The translations under genes were made by a program, and so were the position numbers. DNA of 64,000 nt from Amycolatopsis thermophila (GTDB taxonomy: Bacteria; Actinomycetota; Actinomycetes; Mycobacteriales; Pseudonocardiaceae). Below are positions 7,389-15,900 of the stretch, piece after piece. How positions within the stretch are numbered: the stretch's first letter is position 1; the number at the start of each line of letters is the position of its first letter. The notes below the pieces were generated by a model that was not told where the DNA came from, ran no database searches, and worked only from the letters and a program-made list of their open reading frames with translations. The stretch covers positions 620,001 through 684,000 of the forward strand of contig NZ_JAUSUT010000001.1 in assembly GCF_030814215.1 (NCBI RefSeq), read 5' to 3'.

Positions 7389-7858
7389 CAGCCGGGCAGC
7401 GGCGGCGGGGTGCCGGTGCGCTCGTAGTCGAGCATCTGCTGCACGCGGCGGGCGTGCCGCTCGTCCTCGGACGGCGGGGTCGACAGGAACGCGTCGACGA
7501 TCGCGGTGGCCTCTTCGACGGTGTGCATGCGCGCGCCGACGCCGATCAGCTGCGCATGGTTGTGCTGGCGGGCGAGCTCGGCGATCTCCGGCTTCCAGGC
7601 CAGCGCGGCCCGCGCGCCCTTCACCTTGTTCGCGGCGATCTGCTCACCGTTGCCCGAACCGCCGATGACGATGCCCAGGCTGCCCTCGTCGGCCACCACG
7701 CGGCGGGCGGTCTCGATGCAGAAGGCCGGGTAGTCGTCGGCGGCGTCGTAGACGGCCGGGCCGATGTCGGTGACCTCGTGGCCCTGGCCCTTCAAGTACT
7801 CGACCAGGTGGTTCTTCAGCTCGAAACCGGCGTGGTCTGATCCCAAGTAGACGCGCAC
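7388..7858 (-). CDS. rpiB: Ribose-5-phosphate isomerase B
   Basis: The 156-residue product has the RpiB/LacAB fold: MRVYLGSDHAGFELKNHL at the N-terminus, then IVIGGSGNGEQIAANKVKGARAAL. It interconverts ribulose 5-phosphate and ribose 5-phosphate in the pentose phosphate pathway. The loop GGSGNGEQ (66-73) has Ser68 where the E. coli enzyme has its catalytic Cys, and Glu72 is the likely base, as in the actinobacterial type. The GTG at 7858 is chosen because it gives the canonical N-terminus. It is followed by nei with a one-base overlap. Confidence 0.95.
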   Translation of the reverse strand: MRVYLGSDHAGFELKNHLVEYLKGQGHEVTDIGPAVYDAADDYPAFCIETARRVVADEGSLGIVIGGSGNGEQIAANKVKGARAALAWKPEIAELARQHNHAQLIGVGARMHTVEEATAIVDAFLSTPPSEDERHARRVQQMLDYERTGTPPPLPG

Positions 7859-7902
7859 GGTGGGAGTCTCGCATCCGGGCCGGACCCGGGCATGCTGGGG
7901 GT

Positions 7903-8464
7903 GTGGACGTGTTCGCCCAGGACGGGCATGACCTGCGGCTGGAGTGGGGCCCGGAAGGGGTCGCCGAGCTGGGTCGCGGCTGCGCGGTGCTGGTTCGTGG
8001 TGGACGTGTTGCCGTTCAGCACGACCGTCGATCTCGTGACGAGCCGGGGCGGCCGGGTGCGGCCGCTGCACTGGCAGGGTGACGCGGCGCCCCGGCCCGC
8101 CGCGGTCGCAGCCGCGGCCGACCGGATTGCCGGGCCGGAGCCGATCGGCGTCATCCCGGCCGGAGAACGCTGGGGGATCACCATCACGACCGCGGCACAG
8201 TCCGGCTCACTCCGGCCCTGCGTCGAGGACCTGCTCGGCGCGGGCGCGATCGCCGCCGCCCTGTCCGGCCGGTCGGCGTCCCCGGAGGCGCTGCTGGCCG
8301 CCACCGCCTACCACGGCACGGACATCCGCAGGGCACTGCGAGGATGCTCCTCGGGTCGCGAACTGATCGCCGCCGGCCACCAGCGCGACGTCGAACTGGC
8401 CGCGGAGGTCGACGTCAGCCCGACCGCCCCGATTCTCGTCGACGACCTGCTGGAGGCCGCGTGA
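7903..8464 (+). pseudogene. ComB-like 2-phosphosulfolactate phosphatase, interrupted by a frameshift
   Basis: The 5' part (GTG 7903) encodes VDVFAQDGHDLRLEWGPEGV and on to AVLV in one frame. From about 7997 the next frame carries VVDVLPFSTTVDLVTSRGG, then GERWGITITTAAQSGSLRPC and VEDLLGAGAIAAAL to the stop at 8464. Read together with one extra base skipped (near 7993-7997, GTT C GTG), they form one continuous ComB-family sequence with the VDVLPFSTT core. ComB is a Mg-dependent acid phosphatase in archaeal coenzyme M synthesis; actinobacterial homologues have an unknown role. It may be a real pseudogene or a one-base sequence error. The stop overlaps the next start (GTGA). Confidence 0.7.
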
Positions 8465-9147
8465 CCTGGCTCGAACTCGCCGAGGGCGTGCACGCCCGCC
8501 GCTACGAGCACCTCGACCAGACACTCGGCCTGGTCGTCGGCGCCGAGCGGTGCCTGGTGATCGACACCGGCGGCGACGAGGTGCAGGGCGCGGAATTCGC
8601 GGCCGAGGTCCGCGAGATCACACCCCTGCCGTGGACGGTGGTGATCACCCACGCCCACTTCGACCACCACTTCGGCAACGCGGCCTTCCTGCCCTGCCCG
8701 ATCTGGGCGCACGAGCGGTGCCGGGACGCTCTCGTGCGCGACGGCGAGACCGATCGGGAGGCCTGGGTCCGGCGCTTCCACGACGAAGGACAACCCGTCC
8801 TCGCCGAGCGGCTCGCCGCCGCGCGCCTGGTGCTGCCGGACCACCTGTTGACCGACCGCGCGCGCCTCGACCTGGGCGGCCGGACGGTCGAACTGGTCCA
8901 CCCCGGCCCCGCGCACACCGACCACGACGTGGCCGTCCACGTGCCCGATGCCGGGATCCTCTTCGCCGGCGACCTCGTCGAACAGGGCGCGCCGCCGTCC
9001 ATCGGGCCGGACGCCCATCCCCGGGGCTGGCCCCCCGCGCTCGACCGCCTGCTCGCCCTGGACCCCGGCACGATCGTGCCGGGGCACGGCGATCCGGTCG
9101 GACCCGAGTTCGTGGCCGCCCAGCGGGACGAGCTCAGTCGAAGTTGA
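8461..9147 (+). CDS. Metallo-beta-lactamase-fold hydrolase
   Basis: The 228-residue protein carries the zinc-binding HxHxDH motif (His64, His66, Asp68, His69 in [11 protein letters not shown]), a downstream [11 protein letters not shown] with the third metal His, ILFAGDLVE with the bridging Asp, and a late IVPGHGDP His. This is the glyoxalase II-like/beta-lactamase superfamily; lack of the extra domain of true glyoxalase II argues for a small-molecule hydrolase of unknown substrate. The GTG start overlaps the stop of the ComB-like gene by the GTGA arrangement, so they are cotranscribed. Its 3' end overlaps the convergent DsbA-like gene by 14 bases. Confidence 0.88.
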   Translation: MTWLELAEGVHARRYEHLDQTLGLVVGAERCLVIDTGGDEVQGAEFAAEVREITPLPWTVVITHAHFDHHFGNAAFLPCPIWAHERCRDALVRDGETDREAWVRRFHDEGQPVLAERLAAARLVLPDHLLTDRARLDLGGRTVELVHPGPAHTDHDVAVHVPDAGILFAGDLVEQGAPPSIGPDAHPRGWPPALDRLLALDPGTIVPGHGDPVGPEFVAAQRDELSRS

Positions 9148-9745
9148 GCTCGCCGGTGCGGGTCCGCTTGAGTTCGAAGAAGTCGGGGTAGCCGGCCAGC
9201 AGCCGGGCGCCGTCGAACACCTTCACGGCGTCCTCGCCGCGCGGGATCGAGTTGAGCACCGGGCCGAAGAACGCGACCCCGTCGATGTGGATGGTCGGGG
9301 TCCCGACGTCCATGCCGACCGGGTCCATGCCCTCGTGGTGGCTCTTCTTCAGCGCCTCGTCGTAGTCGGTCGTCTCCGCGGCCGCGGCCAGGTCGGCCGA
9401 GGCTCCGACCGCCTCCAGGGCCTGCTTGATGACGTCCGGGATGTCCTTGTTGCCCTGGTTGTGGTAGCGGGTGCCGAACTCGGTGTAGAAGTCCCGCAGG
9501 ATCGCCTCGCCCTTCTCCTGCGCCAGCGCGATCGCGACACGCACCGGGCCCCACGCCTTGTCCAGGAGCTCCCGGTAGTCGGCGGGCAGGTCGCGGCCCT
9601 GGTTGAGCACCGCGAGGCTCATCACGCGGAAGTTCAGGTCGAGGTCGCGCTGCTTCTCCACCTCGAGGATCCAGCGCGAGCTGATCCAGGCGAACGGGCA
9701 GACCGGGTCGAAGTAGAAGTCCACGCGTGTGCGCTCTGCCGTCAT
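9134..9745 (-). CDS. DsbA-family, mycothiol-dependent nitroreductase-like protein (Rv2466c type)
   Basis: The 203-residue protein is a thioredoxin-fold DsbA protein with a helical insertion. It follows Rv2466c closely: [55 protein letters not shown] and ELKRTRT at the end. Rv2466c reduces substrates with mycothiol. Its active site is CPWC by my recollection; here it reads Cys16-Pro-Phe-Ala19, so the second cysteine is absent and a one-thiol mechanism is implied. The ATG at 9745 has an AGGGAG ribosome site. It is next to pepN, as in M. tuberculosis. Confidence 0.9.
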   Translation of the reverse strand: MTAERTRVDFYFDPVCPFAWISSRWILEVEKQRDLDLNFRVMSLAVLNQGRDLPADYRELLDKAWGPVRVAIALAQEKGEAILRDFYTEFGTRYHNQGNKDIPDVIKQALEAVGASADLAAAAETTDYDEALKKSHHEGMDPVGMDVGTPTIHIDGVAFFGPVLNSIPRGEDAVKVFDGARLLAGYPDFFELKRTRTGELNFD

Positions 9746-9847
9746 CGATGTTCTCCCTGTGGGTGCTGGGGCCGTCAAACGGGCCAACAGCACGCGGAGG
9801 GCCCTTGTTCCCGGCCAAGACATGATTGGATAGCGGGATCACCGAGA

Positions 9848-12439
9848 ATGACAACCGCGAGCGTTTCCGAGGTGCCTGTGCCCGCCCCTAACCTGACCCG
9901 CGACCAAGCCGAACAGCGTGCCGAGCTGCTCGAGGTCGAGTCCTACGACATCGCCCTCGACCTCACGGACGGTAACGGCGGCCCGGGCGAGAGAAGCTTC
10001 GACTCGAAGACCACGATCCGGTTCGCCGCGACGAAGCCGGGCGCGAGCTCGTTCGTCGACATCGTCGCGGGTTCCGTGCGCTCCGCGACGCTCAACGGCC
10101 GCGCGCTGGACGTGTCCGGCTACGTCGAGGACGACGGCATCGCGCTGCCCGACCTCGCTGCCACCAACGAACTGGTCGTCGAGGCCGACTGCCGCTACAT
10201 GAACACCGGCGAGGGCCTGCACCGGTTCGTCGACCCGGTCGACGACGCGGTCTACCTGTACACGCAGTTCGAGACCGCCGACGCCAAGCGCATGTTCGCC
10301 TGCTTCGACCAGCCCGACCTCAAGGCCACCTACCGCCTGACGGTCACCGCGCCGAGCGAGTGGAAGGTCGTTTCGAACGCGCCGGTGGAGAGCACGGAGA
10401 AGACCGCGGAGGGCGCCACGCGCACGGTGTTCGCCGTCTCCGAGCGCATCTCCACCTACCTGGTCGCGCTGATCGCCGGCCCGTACGCCGAGTGGCACGA
10501 CCAGTACACCGACGAGCACGGCACGATCCCGCTGGGCATCTACTGCCGCGCGTCGCTGGCCGAGCACATGGACGCCGAGCGGCTGTTCACCGAGACCAAG
10601 CAGGGTTTCGGCTTCTACCACAAGGCGTTCGCCACGCCGTACCCGTTCCGCAAGTACGACCAGCTGTTCGTGCCGGAGTTCAACGCGGGCGCGATGGAGA
10701 ACGCCGGTGCGGTGACGTTCCTGGAGGACTACGTCTTCCGCAGCCGGGTCACCCGCTACGCCTACGAGCGGCGCGCCGAAACGCTGCTGCACGAGATGGC
10801 GCACATGTGGTTCGGCGACCTGGTCACCATGCGCTGGTGGGACGACCTGTGGCTGAACGAGTCGTTCGCGACGTTCGCGAGCGTGCTGGCGCAGGCCGAG
10901 TCGACGGAGTACGTGCACGCGTGGACCAGCTTCGCCAACATCGAGAAGTCCTGGGCCTACCGGCAGGACCAGCTGCCCTCGACGCACCCGATCGCGGCCG
11001 ACATCGTCGACCTGCAGGCGGTCGAGGTCAATTTCGACGGCATCACCTACGCCAAGGGCGCCAGCGTGCTCAAGCAGCTGGTCGCCTACGTCGGGCTCGA
11101 CCACTTCCTGGCCGGGCTGCGCGTGTACTTCGGCAAGCACGCGTGGGGCAACGCGACGCTGGCCGACCTGCTCGGCGCGCTGGAGGAGGCGTCCGGCCGC
11201 GACCTGTCCGGCTGGAGCGCGCAGTGGCTGGAGACCACCGGCCTGAACTCGCTGCGGCCGAAGTTCGACACCGACGCCGACGGCAGGTTCACGTCGTTCG
11301 CGGTCCTGCAGACGGGGGCGAAGCCGGGCGCCGGTGAGCTGCGCACGCACCGCATCGCGGTCGGCATCTACGACGACGAGGCCGGCAAGCTGGTCCGCAC
11401 GAAGCGCGTGGAGCTGGACGTCGAGGGCGAGCGCACCGAGGTGCCGGACCTGGTTGGCGTGCCGGCGGGCAAGCTGGTGCTGGTCAACGACGACGACCTG
11501 ACCTACTGCACGATGCGGCTGGACACCGGTTCGCTGACCACGCTGGTCGACCGGATCGCCGACATCACCGAGCCGCTGCCGCGCACCCTGTGCTGGTCGG
11601 CGGCGTGGGAGATGACCCGCGAGGCCGAGCTGAAGGCGCGGGACTTCCTGCAGATCGTGCTGCACGGCATCCACGCGGAGACCGAGGTCGGTGTCGTGCA
11701 GCGGCTGCTGCTGCAGGCGCAGACCGCGCTGAACTCCTACGCGCAGCCGTCGTGGGCCGCCGCCGAGGGCTGGCCGCAGTTCACCCGCAAGCTGCTGGAG
11801 CTGGCGCGCGACGCCGAACCGGGCTCCGACCACCAGCTGGCGTTCGTCAACTCCGTCGCCGGCTCGGTCCTGGACGGCGCGACGGCCGACGTGCTGGCCG
11901 GCTGGCTGGACGGGTCGGCGCCGCTGGAGGGCCTGGTGGTGGACGCGGACCTGCGGTGGCGGCTGCTGCACGCCCTGGTGGCCCACGGGCGCGCCGGGGA
12001 CGCGGAAATCGACGCCGAACTCGCCCGCGACGACACCGCGACCGGGCGCCGTCACGCGGAGCGCGCCCGCGCCCTGCGGCCCACCCCGGAGGCCAAGGCG
12101 GAAGCCTGGCAGCGCGCGGTCTACGACGACGAGCTGCCCAACGCGACGAGCAACGCCATCATCAGCGGCTTCTCCCACCCCGGGCAGAAGGACCTGTTGA
12201 CGGGCTACGTGAGCACCTACTTCGCGGCCATCGACGAGGTCTGGTCCCGCCGTTCGAGCGAGCGCGCCCAGCCGACGGTCGTCGGGCTGTTCCCGGCCTG
12301 GGCCGTGGAGCGGGCCACGGTGGAAGCCGCGGACGAGTGGCTGGCCGGCGACCACCCGGCCGCACTGCGGCGGCTGGTGTCGGAAGGGCGGGCCGGCATC
12401 GTGCGAGCGCTGGCGGCCCGCGAGTTCGACGAGGCCTGA
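9848..12439 (+). CDS. pepN: Aminopeptidase N (M1 family)
   Basis: The 863-residue enzyme has the M1 layout: an N-terminal beta saddle, the exopeptidase motif GAMEN (281-285), the zinc motif HEMAH (His315, Glu316, His319) with Glu338 in LWLNESFA as third ligand, and a long helical C-terminal ERAP1-like domain. It removes N-terminal residues from peptides in the cytoplasm and helps recycle peptides made by the proteasome or Clp. Length and order match Rv2467. The ATG at 9848 yields MTTASVSEVPVPAPNLTRDQ, the expected start. It is transcribed divergently from the DsbA-like gene and ends at a strong hairpin. Confidence 0.96.
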   Translation: MTTASVSEVPVPAPNLTRDQAEQRAELLEVESYDIALDLTDGNGGPGERSFDSKTTIRFAATKPGASSFVDIVAGSVRSATLNGRALDVSGYVEDDGIALPDLAATNELVVEADCRYMNTGEGLHRFVDPVDDAVYLYTQFETADAKRMFACFDQPDLKATYRLTVTAPSEWKVVSNAPVESTEKTAEGATRTVFAVSERISTYLVALIAGPYAEWHDQYTDEHGTIPLGIYCRASLAEHMDAERLFTETKQGFGFYHKAFATPYPFRKYDQLFVPEFNAGAMENAGAVTFLEDYVFRSRVTRYAYERRAETLLHEMAHMWFGDLVTMRWWDDLWLNESFATFASVLAQAESTEYVHAWTSFANIEKSWAYRQDQLPSTHPIAADIVDLQAVEVNFDGITYAKGASVLKQLVAYVGLDHFLAGLRVYFGKHAWGNATLADLLGALEEASGRDLSGWSAQWLETTGLNSLRPKFDTDADGRFTSFAVLQTGAKPGAGELRTHRIAVGIYDDEAGKLVRTKRVELDVEGERTEVPDLVGVPAGKLVLVNDDDLTYCTMRLDTGSLTTLVDRIADITEPLPRTLCWSAAWEMTREAELKARDFLQIVLHGIHAETEVGVVQRLLLQAQTALNSYAQPSWAAAEGWPQFTRKLLELARDAEPGSDHQLAFVNSVAGSVLDGATADVLAGWLDGSAPLEGLVVDADLRWRLLHALVAHGRAGDAEIDAELARDDTATGRRHAERARALRPTPEAKAEAWQRAVYDDELPNATSNAIISGFSHPGQKDLLTGYVSTYFAAIDEVWSRRSSERAQPTVVGLFPAWAVERATVEAADEWLAGDHPAALRRLVSEGRAGIVRALAAREFDEA

Positions 12440-12449
12440 TCCAGCAGAC

Positions 12450-12489
12450 AGGGGCGCCGCCCGCGAGCGATGCGCGGCCGGCGCCCCTT
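12450..12489. terminator. Hairpin terminator after pepN
   Basis: AGGGGCGCCG (12450-12459) pairs with CGGCGCCCCT (12479-12488), closing a further partly paired CCGCG/CGCGG stem. Only two T residues follow, so it is a GC-rich actinomycete-type terminator rather than a classical one. Confidence 0.65.
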
Positions 12490-12595
12490 CCGTGATCCCT
12501 TGATCTGTGGTCCGCCACCCGGGCACGCAACGGGACCGGCACCCGCACCCGCGGATGATCACCCAGCTCGGGCTCGGAGCACGCGCCGCGGAACG

Positions 12596-12633
12596 CCAGA
12601 AGGGGCGGCCGCGTCGGCGGCCGCCCCTTCTGG
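12596..12633. terminator. Hairpin terminator before the DUF5130 gene end
   Basis: A perfect 17-bp stem (CCAGAAGGGGCGGCCGC and its complement, loop GTCG) ends nine bases after the stop of the minus-strand gene at 12643. It probably stops transcription coming from that gene. Confidence 0.75.
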
Positions 12634-12642
12634 GAAGCGCTG

Positions 12643-13128
12643 CTAATGCTTCGGCGCCGAGCCGGCCTGGTCGGCCAGCATGCGCAGGCCCGAGACGAGC
12701 CCGCCGATGAGGTCGCCCTCCTTGAAGGACGCCACCATGCTCATCACGGCCAGCTTCGCGCCGCGGTCGGGCAGCCGCCGGACCGCCTCGGAGCCCGTCA
12801 CGATCTCCACGACGCGCTCACCCGGGGACACGGCGATCAGCACCGCGTTCGCCGAGCTGGGCTGGATCGACGCGTGCAGCTCCTCGGCGCGGGCGCGGGT
12901 GTCCGAGCCCAGCTCGCCCAGGTACACGCTGAAGTCGAGGCCGGTCTCCCGGCTCGCGAGCGTCAGCGCCTCGTCCAGACGGGCCAGTTGGACGGTGCTG
13001 AATGGGCTGGATGGAGCAGAGGGCTCGTACATCCGGGCCACCGAACGGCGTCCGGTCGCGGTAATCGCGACGCCGATCTCCAGCTCCTCGTCCGATCCGG
13101 GCTGTCGGGTCAGCTCACCAGCTGCCAC
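12643..13128 (-). CDS. DUF5130 / TPM-like domain protein (Rv2468c type)
   Basis: The 161-residue product has a TPM-like fold pattern: FSTVQLARLDEALTLASRET, then FSVYLGELG, ANAVLIAVSPGERVVEIVTG and a C-terminal helical half ending SGLRMLADQAG. Proteins with this domain are often phosphatase-like or membrane-protein quality factors, but the actinobacterial DUF5130 group has no proven role. It has no signal peptide. The GTG at 13128 overlaps the 3' end of ctaJ by 14 bases, so the two are translationally linked, as for Rv2468c and Rv2468A in M. tuberculosis. A link to cytochrome oxidase is suggested by that context only. Confidence 0.8.
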   Translation of the reverse strand: MAAGELTRQPGSDEELEIGVAITATGRRSVARMYEPSAPSSPFSTVQLARLDEALTLASRETGLDFSVYLGELGSDTRARAEELHASIQPSSANAVLIAVSPGERVVEIVTGSEAVRRLPDRGAKLAVMSMVASFKEGDLIGGLVSGLRMLADQAGSAPKH

Positions 13129-13384
13129 GGGCTCCTCCTGCCGCCGTCACGCTCGCGTTCGCGCTCGCGTCCCTGTTCTCCACCGGTTCGCCGGAGTGCG
13201 TGTCGTGCACCGTCCCGATACCTTCCGGGTTGCCGCTCCACCACATCGGCGGGTACTCCCAGTCCTGCCCGGGCCGGTACCGCGGCGTCCCGGTCAGCTT
13301 CGACCGCAGGGTGAGCAGGGCGATCACCCCGTAGATCGCCGCCGGGATCAGCGCGAAGATCAGGATCGTCTCTCCGATGTTCAC
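13115..13384 (-). CDS. ctaJ: Cytochrome aa3 oxidase accessory subunit CtaJ-like
   Basis: The 89-residue protein has one N-terminal membrane helix (ETILIFALIPAAIYGVIALL, about residues 4-23), then a short soluble part with RYRPGQDWEYPPMWWSGNPE and a low-complexity tail. This matches the small CtaJ subunit first seen in the mycobacterial bcc-aa3 supercomplex, both in sequence plan and in its place beside DUF5130 (Rv2468A/MSMEG_4693). It would sit in the cytoplasmic membrane at the edge of the oxidase. The GTG at 13384 is the only start that includes the whole helix without odd upstream residues. Confidence 0.75.
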   Translation of the reverse strand: MNIGETILIFALIPAAIYGVIALLTLRSKLTGTPRYRPGQDWEYPPMWWSGNPEGIGTVHDTHSGEPVENRDASANASVTAAGGARGSW

Positions 13385-13657
13385 GCGTGAAGAGTAGCCC
13401 GAGGAGCCCGGACCCGCCGAAGCCGGGCATGACCGCTCGTCGCGTGGGGGGCACCGTCCGCCGAGCGTAGTTACCACGATGGCGCGATGGGCTGAAGAGC
13501 GGTCGGACGAAAGGTTGCAACTCAACGTACAGCCGGCCGCACCCGGCGCCATTGCCTTGTTCGGTCGGCCAGTTCCTCGTAGCTTTTTCACCTGTACGGG
13601 CCTTGCGCCCCGCTCCCCTTGCCGATGAGTAACGCTGAGGTCCCTGGAGGACAGACC

Positions 13658-13945
13658 ATGTACCTGCTCCGTACCCTCGCTCAGACCAACGCCGACCACG
13701 TTCCGTCACTGATCGACGCCCCTGAGGGTTGCGTCACACGGGGGACTCGTGTGACCCGCGGCACGCGTGTCACCGCGGGAACCCGCGTCACCCGCGGCAC
13801 CAGGGTCACGCGGGGTACCCGTGTCACCGCCGGAACCCGTGTCACGCGTGGCACCCGAGTGACGCGAGGCACGCGAGTCACCGCAGGGACCCGCGTCACC
13901 CGCGGCACCCGTGTGACGAGGGGCACCCGCGTCACCGCCGCCTGA
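13658..13945 (+). CDS. Small hexapeptide-repeat protein, predicted left-handed beta-helix
   Basis: GGAGG lies seven bases before the ATG at 13658. The 95-residue protein has a 25-residue head (MYLLRTLAQTNADHVPSLID to Gly24-Cys25), then 12 valines exactly six residues apart (26 to 92) in the unit V-T-R-G-T-R. Every third unit has Ala in place of Arg (40, 58, 76, 94), giving an 18-residue superperiod, the length of one turn of a left-handed beta-helix. Codons vary between copies while the amino acids do not. There is no signal peptide, membrane segment or known homologue that I recognise. The Arg/Thr surface suggests nucleic-acid, ice or wall binding, but the function is unknown. Confidence 0.7.
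   Translation: MYLLRTLAQTNADHVPSLIDAPEGCVTRGTRVTRGTRVTAGTRVTRGTRVTRGTRVTAGTRVTRGTRVTRGTRVTAGTRVTRGTRVTRGTRVTAA
13733..13942 (+). repeat. 18-bp/54-bp coding tandem repeat
   Basis: Eleven GTRVT units, 18 bases each, are arranged in a higher-order 54-base period (Arg, Arg, Ala at the variable position). Val is GTC or GTG, Thr ACC/ACG and Arg CGT/CGC/CGG/CGA/AGG with no fixed order, so the DNA copies differ mainly at silent sites. Confidence 0.85.
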
Positions 13946-14038
13946 GGCGTCCGAGCCGTCCCGAACCTGACCGGAACCCCACCAGACGAAGACGTCGGAA
14001 CGCCCCGGCTCACCGCCGGGGCACCGGTGTGCCGGCGA

Positions 14039-14551
14039 TCAGGCCGCCACGCCGAGGTAGGGCTTCCACAGCGGGTCCGCGTCACCGGAGTGCACCAGCA
14101 GGCGCCAGTGCGGACCACGCGGCGCCGTGGGCACCACCCGCAGCTGCCACCCCAGGTCCTCCAGCAGCCGGTCCGCCTTGCGGTGGTTGCACTTCGCGCA
14201 GCACGCGACGCAGTTCTGCCAGCTGTGCGGACCGCCCTTGCTGCGCGGCAGCACGTGGTCGATCGTCTCGGCCCGCCCGCCGCAGTACGCGCACTTGTAT
14301 CGGTCCCGGTGCATCAGCCCGGCCCGCGTCAGCGGCACCTGCGCCCGGTAGGGCACCCGCACGTACGTGGACAACCGGATCACCGACGGCACCGGCAGCG
14401 ACAGCGTCGCCGCGTGCAGCGTGAGCCCGGCCGGATCGCCGTGCACGACCTCTGCCTTCCCGCACATGACCAGCACCACGGCCCGCCGCAGCGGGAGCGC
14501 GGTCAGCGGTTCGAACGTGGCGTTGAGGAGCAGCACGCGCCGCCTGCCCAT
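14039..14551 (-). CDS. HNH endonuclease (Rv2469c type)
   Basis: The 170-residue product begins with a beta-rich domain (VLLLNATFEPLTALPLRRAV) and carries an HNH motif with zinc cysteines: Cys87/Cys90 (CAYCGG), Asp98-His99, Asn113 and Cys118/Cys121 (CAKCNHRK). HNH enzymes cut DNA or RNA with one divalent metal; this family (Rv2469c) is conserved across actinobacteria as a chromosomal gene, so a repair or housekeeping role is more likely than restriction. The ATG at 14551 fits the conserved N-terminus; no strong ribosome site is visible. It is convergent with the hexapeptide-repeat gene. Confidence 0.85.
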   Translation of the reverse strand: MGRRRVLLLNATFEPLTALPLRRAVVLVMCGKAEVVHGDPAGLTLHAATLSLPVPSVIRLSTYVRVPYRAQVPLTRAGLMHRDRYKCAYCGGRAETIDHVLPRSKGGPHSWQNCVACCAKCNHRKADRLLEDLGWQLRVVPTAPRGPHWRLLVHSGDADPLWKPYLGVAA

Positions 14552-14924
14552 CGAGAAAGCCCCGGGGGTGCCGGAACCGGCCGGATCCCGCCCTCTACGC
14601 TGACCCGAGGGTCGGCTCACGCGGCCGCCTCGCGGGGGTGGCCCACTGGGCTGGGGACCGCCACCCGGCGGCCCCTGACCCTGATGAGCGCCCTGCCCCT
14701 GAGCGCACAGGGCTACCTCCGGCGCCTGCCCGCCCACCGCTTGGTCGGGGGCGCCGAGGGGGATCGGTTGTCGGTCTGGCACTCGACCACCTCCACCGGT
14801 GCAGCCATAGTCGACCACAGATCACACCCGATGTGCACCTGTGTTAGAAGACGTGTCCTGTGAAATTCGTTCGACGTCTGCCTGACGCCGGGCGAAAACG
14901 GCCAGAAAGGGATCCCCGAGCCCC
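14552..14924. other. Intergenic region between HNH gene and MscS gene
   Basis: This 373-base divergent spacer must hold the promoters of both neighbours. The half near the MscS gene is AT-richer (around 14810-14880, with TGTTAGAAGACG and GTGAAATTCG), a likely promoter zone for the plus-strand gene. A GACCCGAGGGTC palindrome lies near 14602. I see no convincing gene. Confidence 0.4.
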
Positions 14925-15887
14925 GTGACGCCGCTGCTCAACGAAGCACCCGAATGCATCAACCAGCCCGGCACCTGGTGCTATCAAGTGTTCCAGATCA
15001 CGCACAACGAGTGGCTGGCAGCGTCGGCCAACTGGCTGATCGCCAAGCCGTTGCGGATCGTGTTGATCCTGCTCGTCGCGTTCGTCATCCGCTTCCTGCT
15101 GCACAAGCTGATCGACCGCGTCACCACGATGCCCGCCGGCAACGGCGGCAAGAAGCTGCCGGCCATCCTGCGTCCCCTGCGTGAGCGCGCCCCCGACATC
15201 CTCGGCCCGGTGGTGGCCGAGCGGCGCCGCCAGCGGGCCAAGACGATCGGTTCGGTGCTGAAGTCGCTGACGTCGTTCGTCGTGCTCGGCCTGGCCTCGA
15301 TCTACATCCTGGGCGAGCTGGGCATCAACCTGGGCCCGCTGCTCGCCTCCGCCGGAGTGGTCGGCATCGCGCTCGCGTTCGGCGCCCAGAACCTGGTCAA
15401 GGACTTCCTGTCCGGCATGTTCATGATGCTGGAGGACCAGTACGGCGTCGGGGACGTCGTGGACATCGGGCCGGCCACCGGCACCGTCGAGTCGGTCGGG
15501 CTGCGCATCACCACGATCCGCGACGTCAAGGGCACCGTGTGGTACGTCCGCAACGGCGAGGTCACCCGCGTCGGCAACTCCAGCCAGGGCTACGCCATCG
15601 CCCTGGTCGACGTGCCGCTGAGCTACAACGCCGACGTCGAGCGCGCCACCACCGTGCTGACCGAGGCCGCGCGCTCCGCGGCCTCCACCGAGCCGCTGTC
15701 GGTCGACCTGCTGGAGGAGCCCGAGGTCCTGGGTGTGGAGAAGGTCACGCCGGAGAGCATCGAGCTGCGGCTCACGGTGAAGGTGCGGCCGGGCCGCCAG
15801 TGGGCGGTGCAGCGGCAGCTGCGGGCGGCGTGCCTCACCGCGCTCGAGGAATCCGGATTCCTGTCCGCGGCGACCACGGCACAATGA
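14925..15887 (+). CDS. Small-conductance mechanosensitive channel (MscS family)
   Basis: The 320-residue membrane protein has helices near 37-58 and 110-135 and the MscS pore helix: [20 protein letters not shown] followed by [21 protein letters not shown]. The cytosolic beta domain follows ([20 protein letters not shown], then [13 protein letters not shown], the WxVPNG-like signature), then the alpha/beta vestibule. It releases osmolytes when membrane tension rises. The GTG at 14925 includes a short periplasmic N-terminus with two cysteines (Cys11, Cys19). glbO starts 13 bases after its stop, so the two are probably cotranscribed. Confidence 0.92.
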   Translation: MTPLLNEAPECINQPGTWCYQVFQITHNEWLAASANWLIAKPLRIVLILLVAFVIRFLLHKLIDRVTTMPAGNGGKKLPAILRPLRERAPDILGPVVAERRRQRAKTIGSVLKSLTSFVVLGLASIYILGELGINLGPLLASAGVVGIALAFGAQNLVKDFLSGMFMMLEDQYGVGDVVDIGPATGTVESVGLRITTIRDVKGTVWYVRNGEVTRVGNSSQGYAIALVDVPLSYNADVERATTVLTEAARSAASTEPLSVDLLEEPEVLGVEKVTPESIELRLTVKVRPGRQWAVQRQLRAACLTALEESGFLSAATTAQ

Positions 15888-15900
15888 GAGGGTGACCGGT

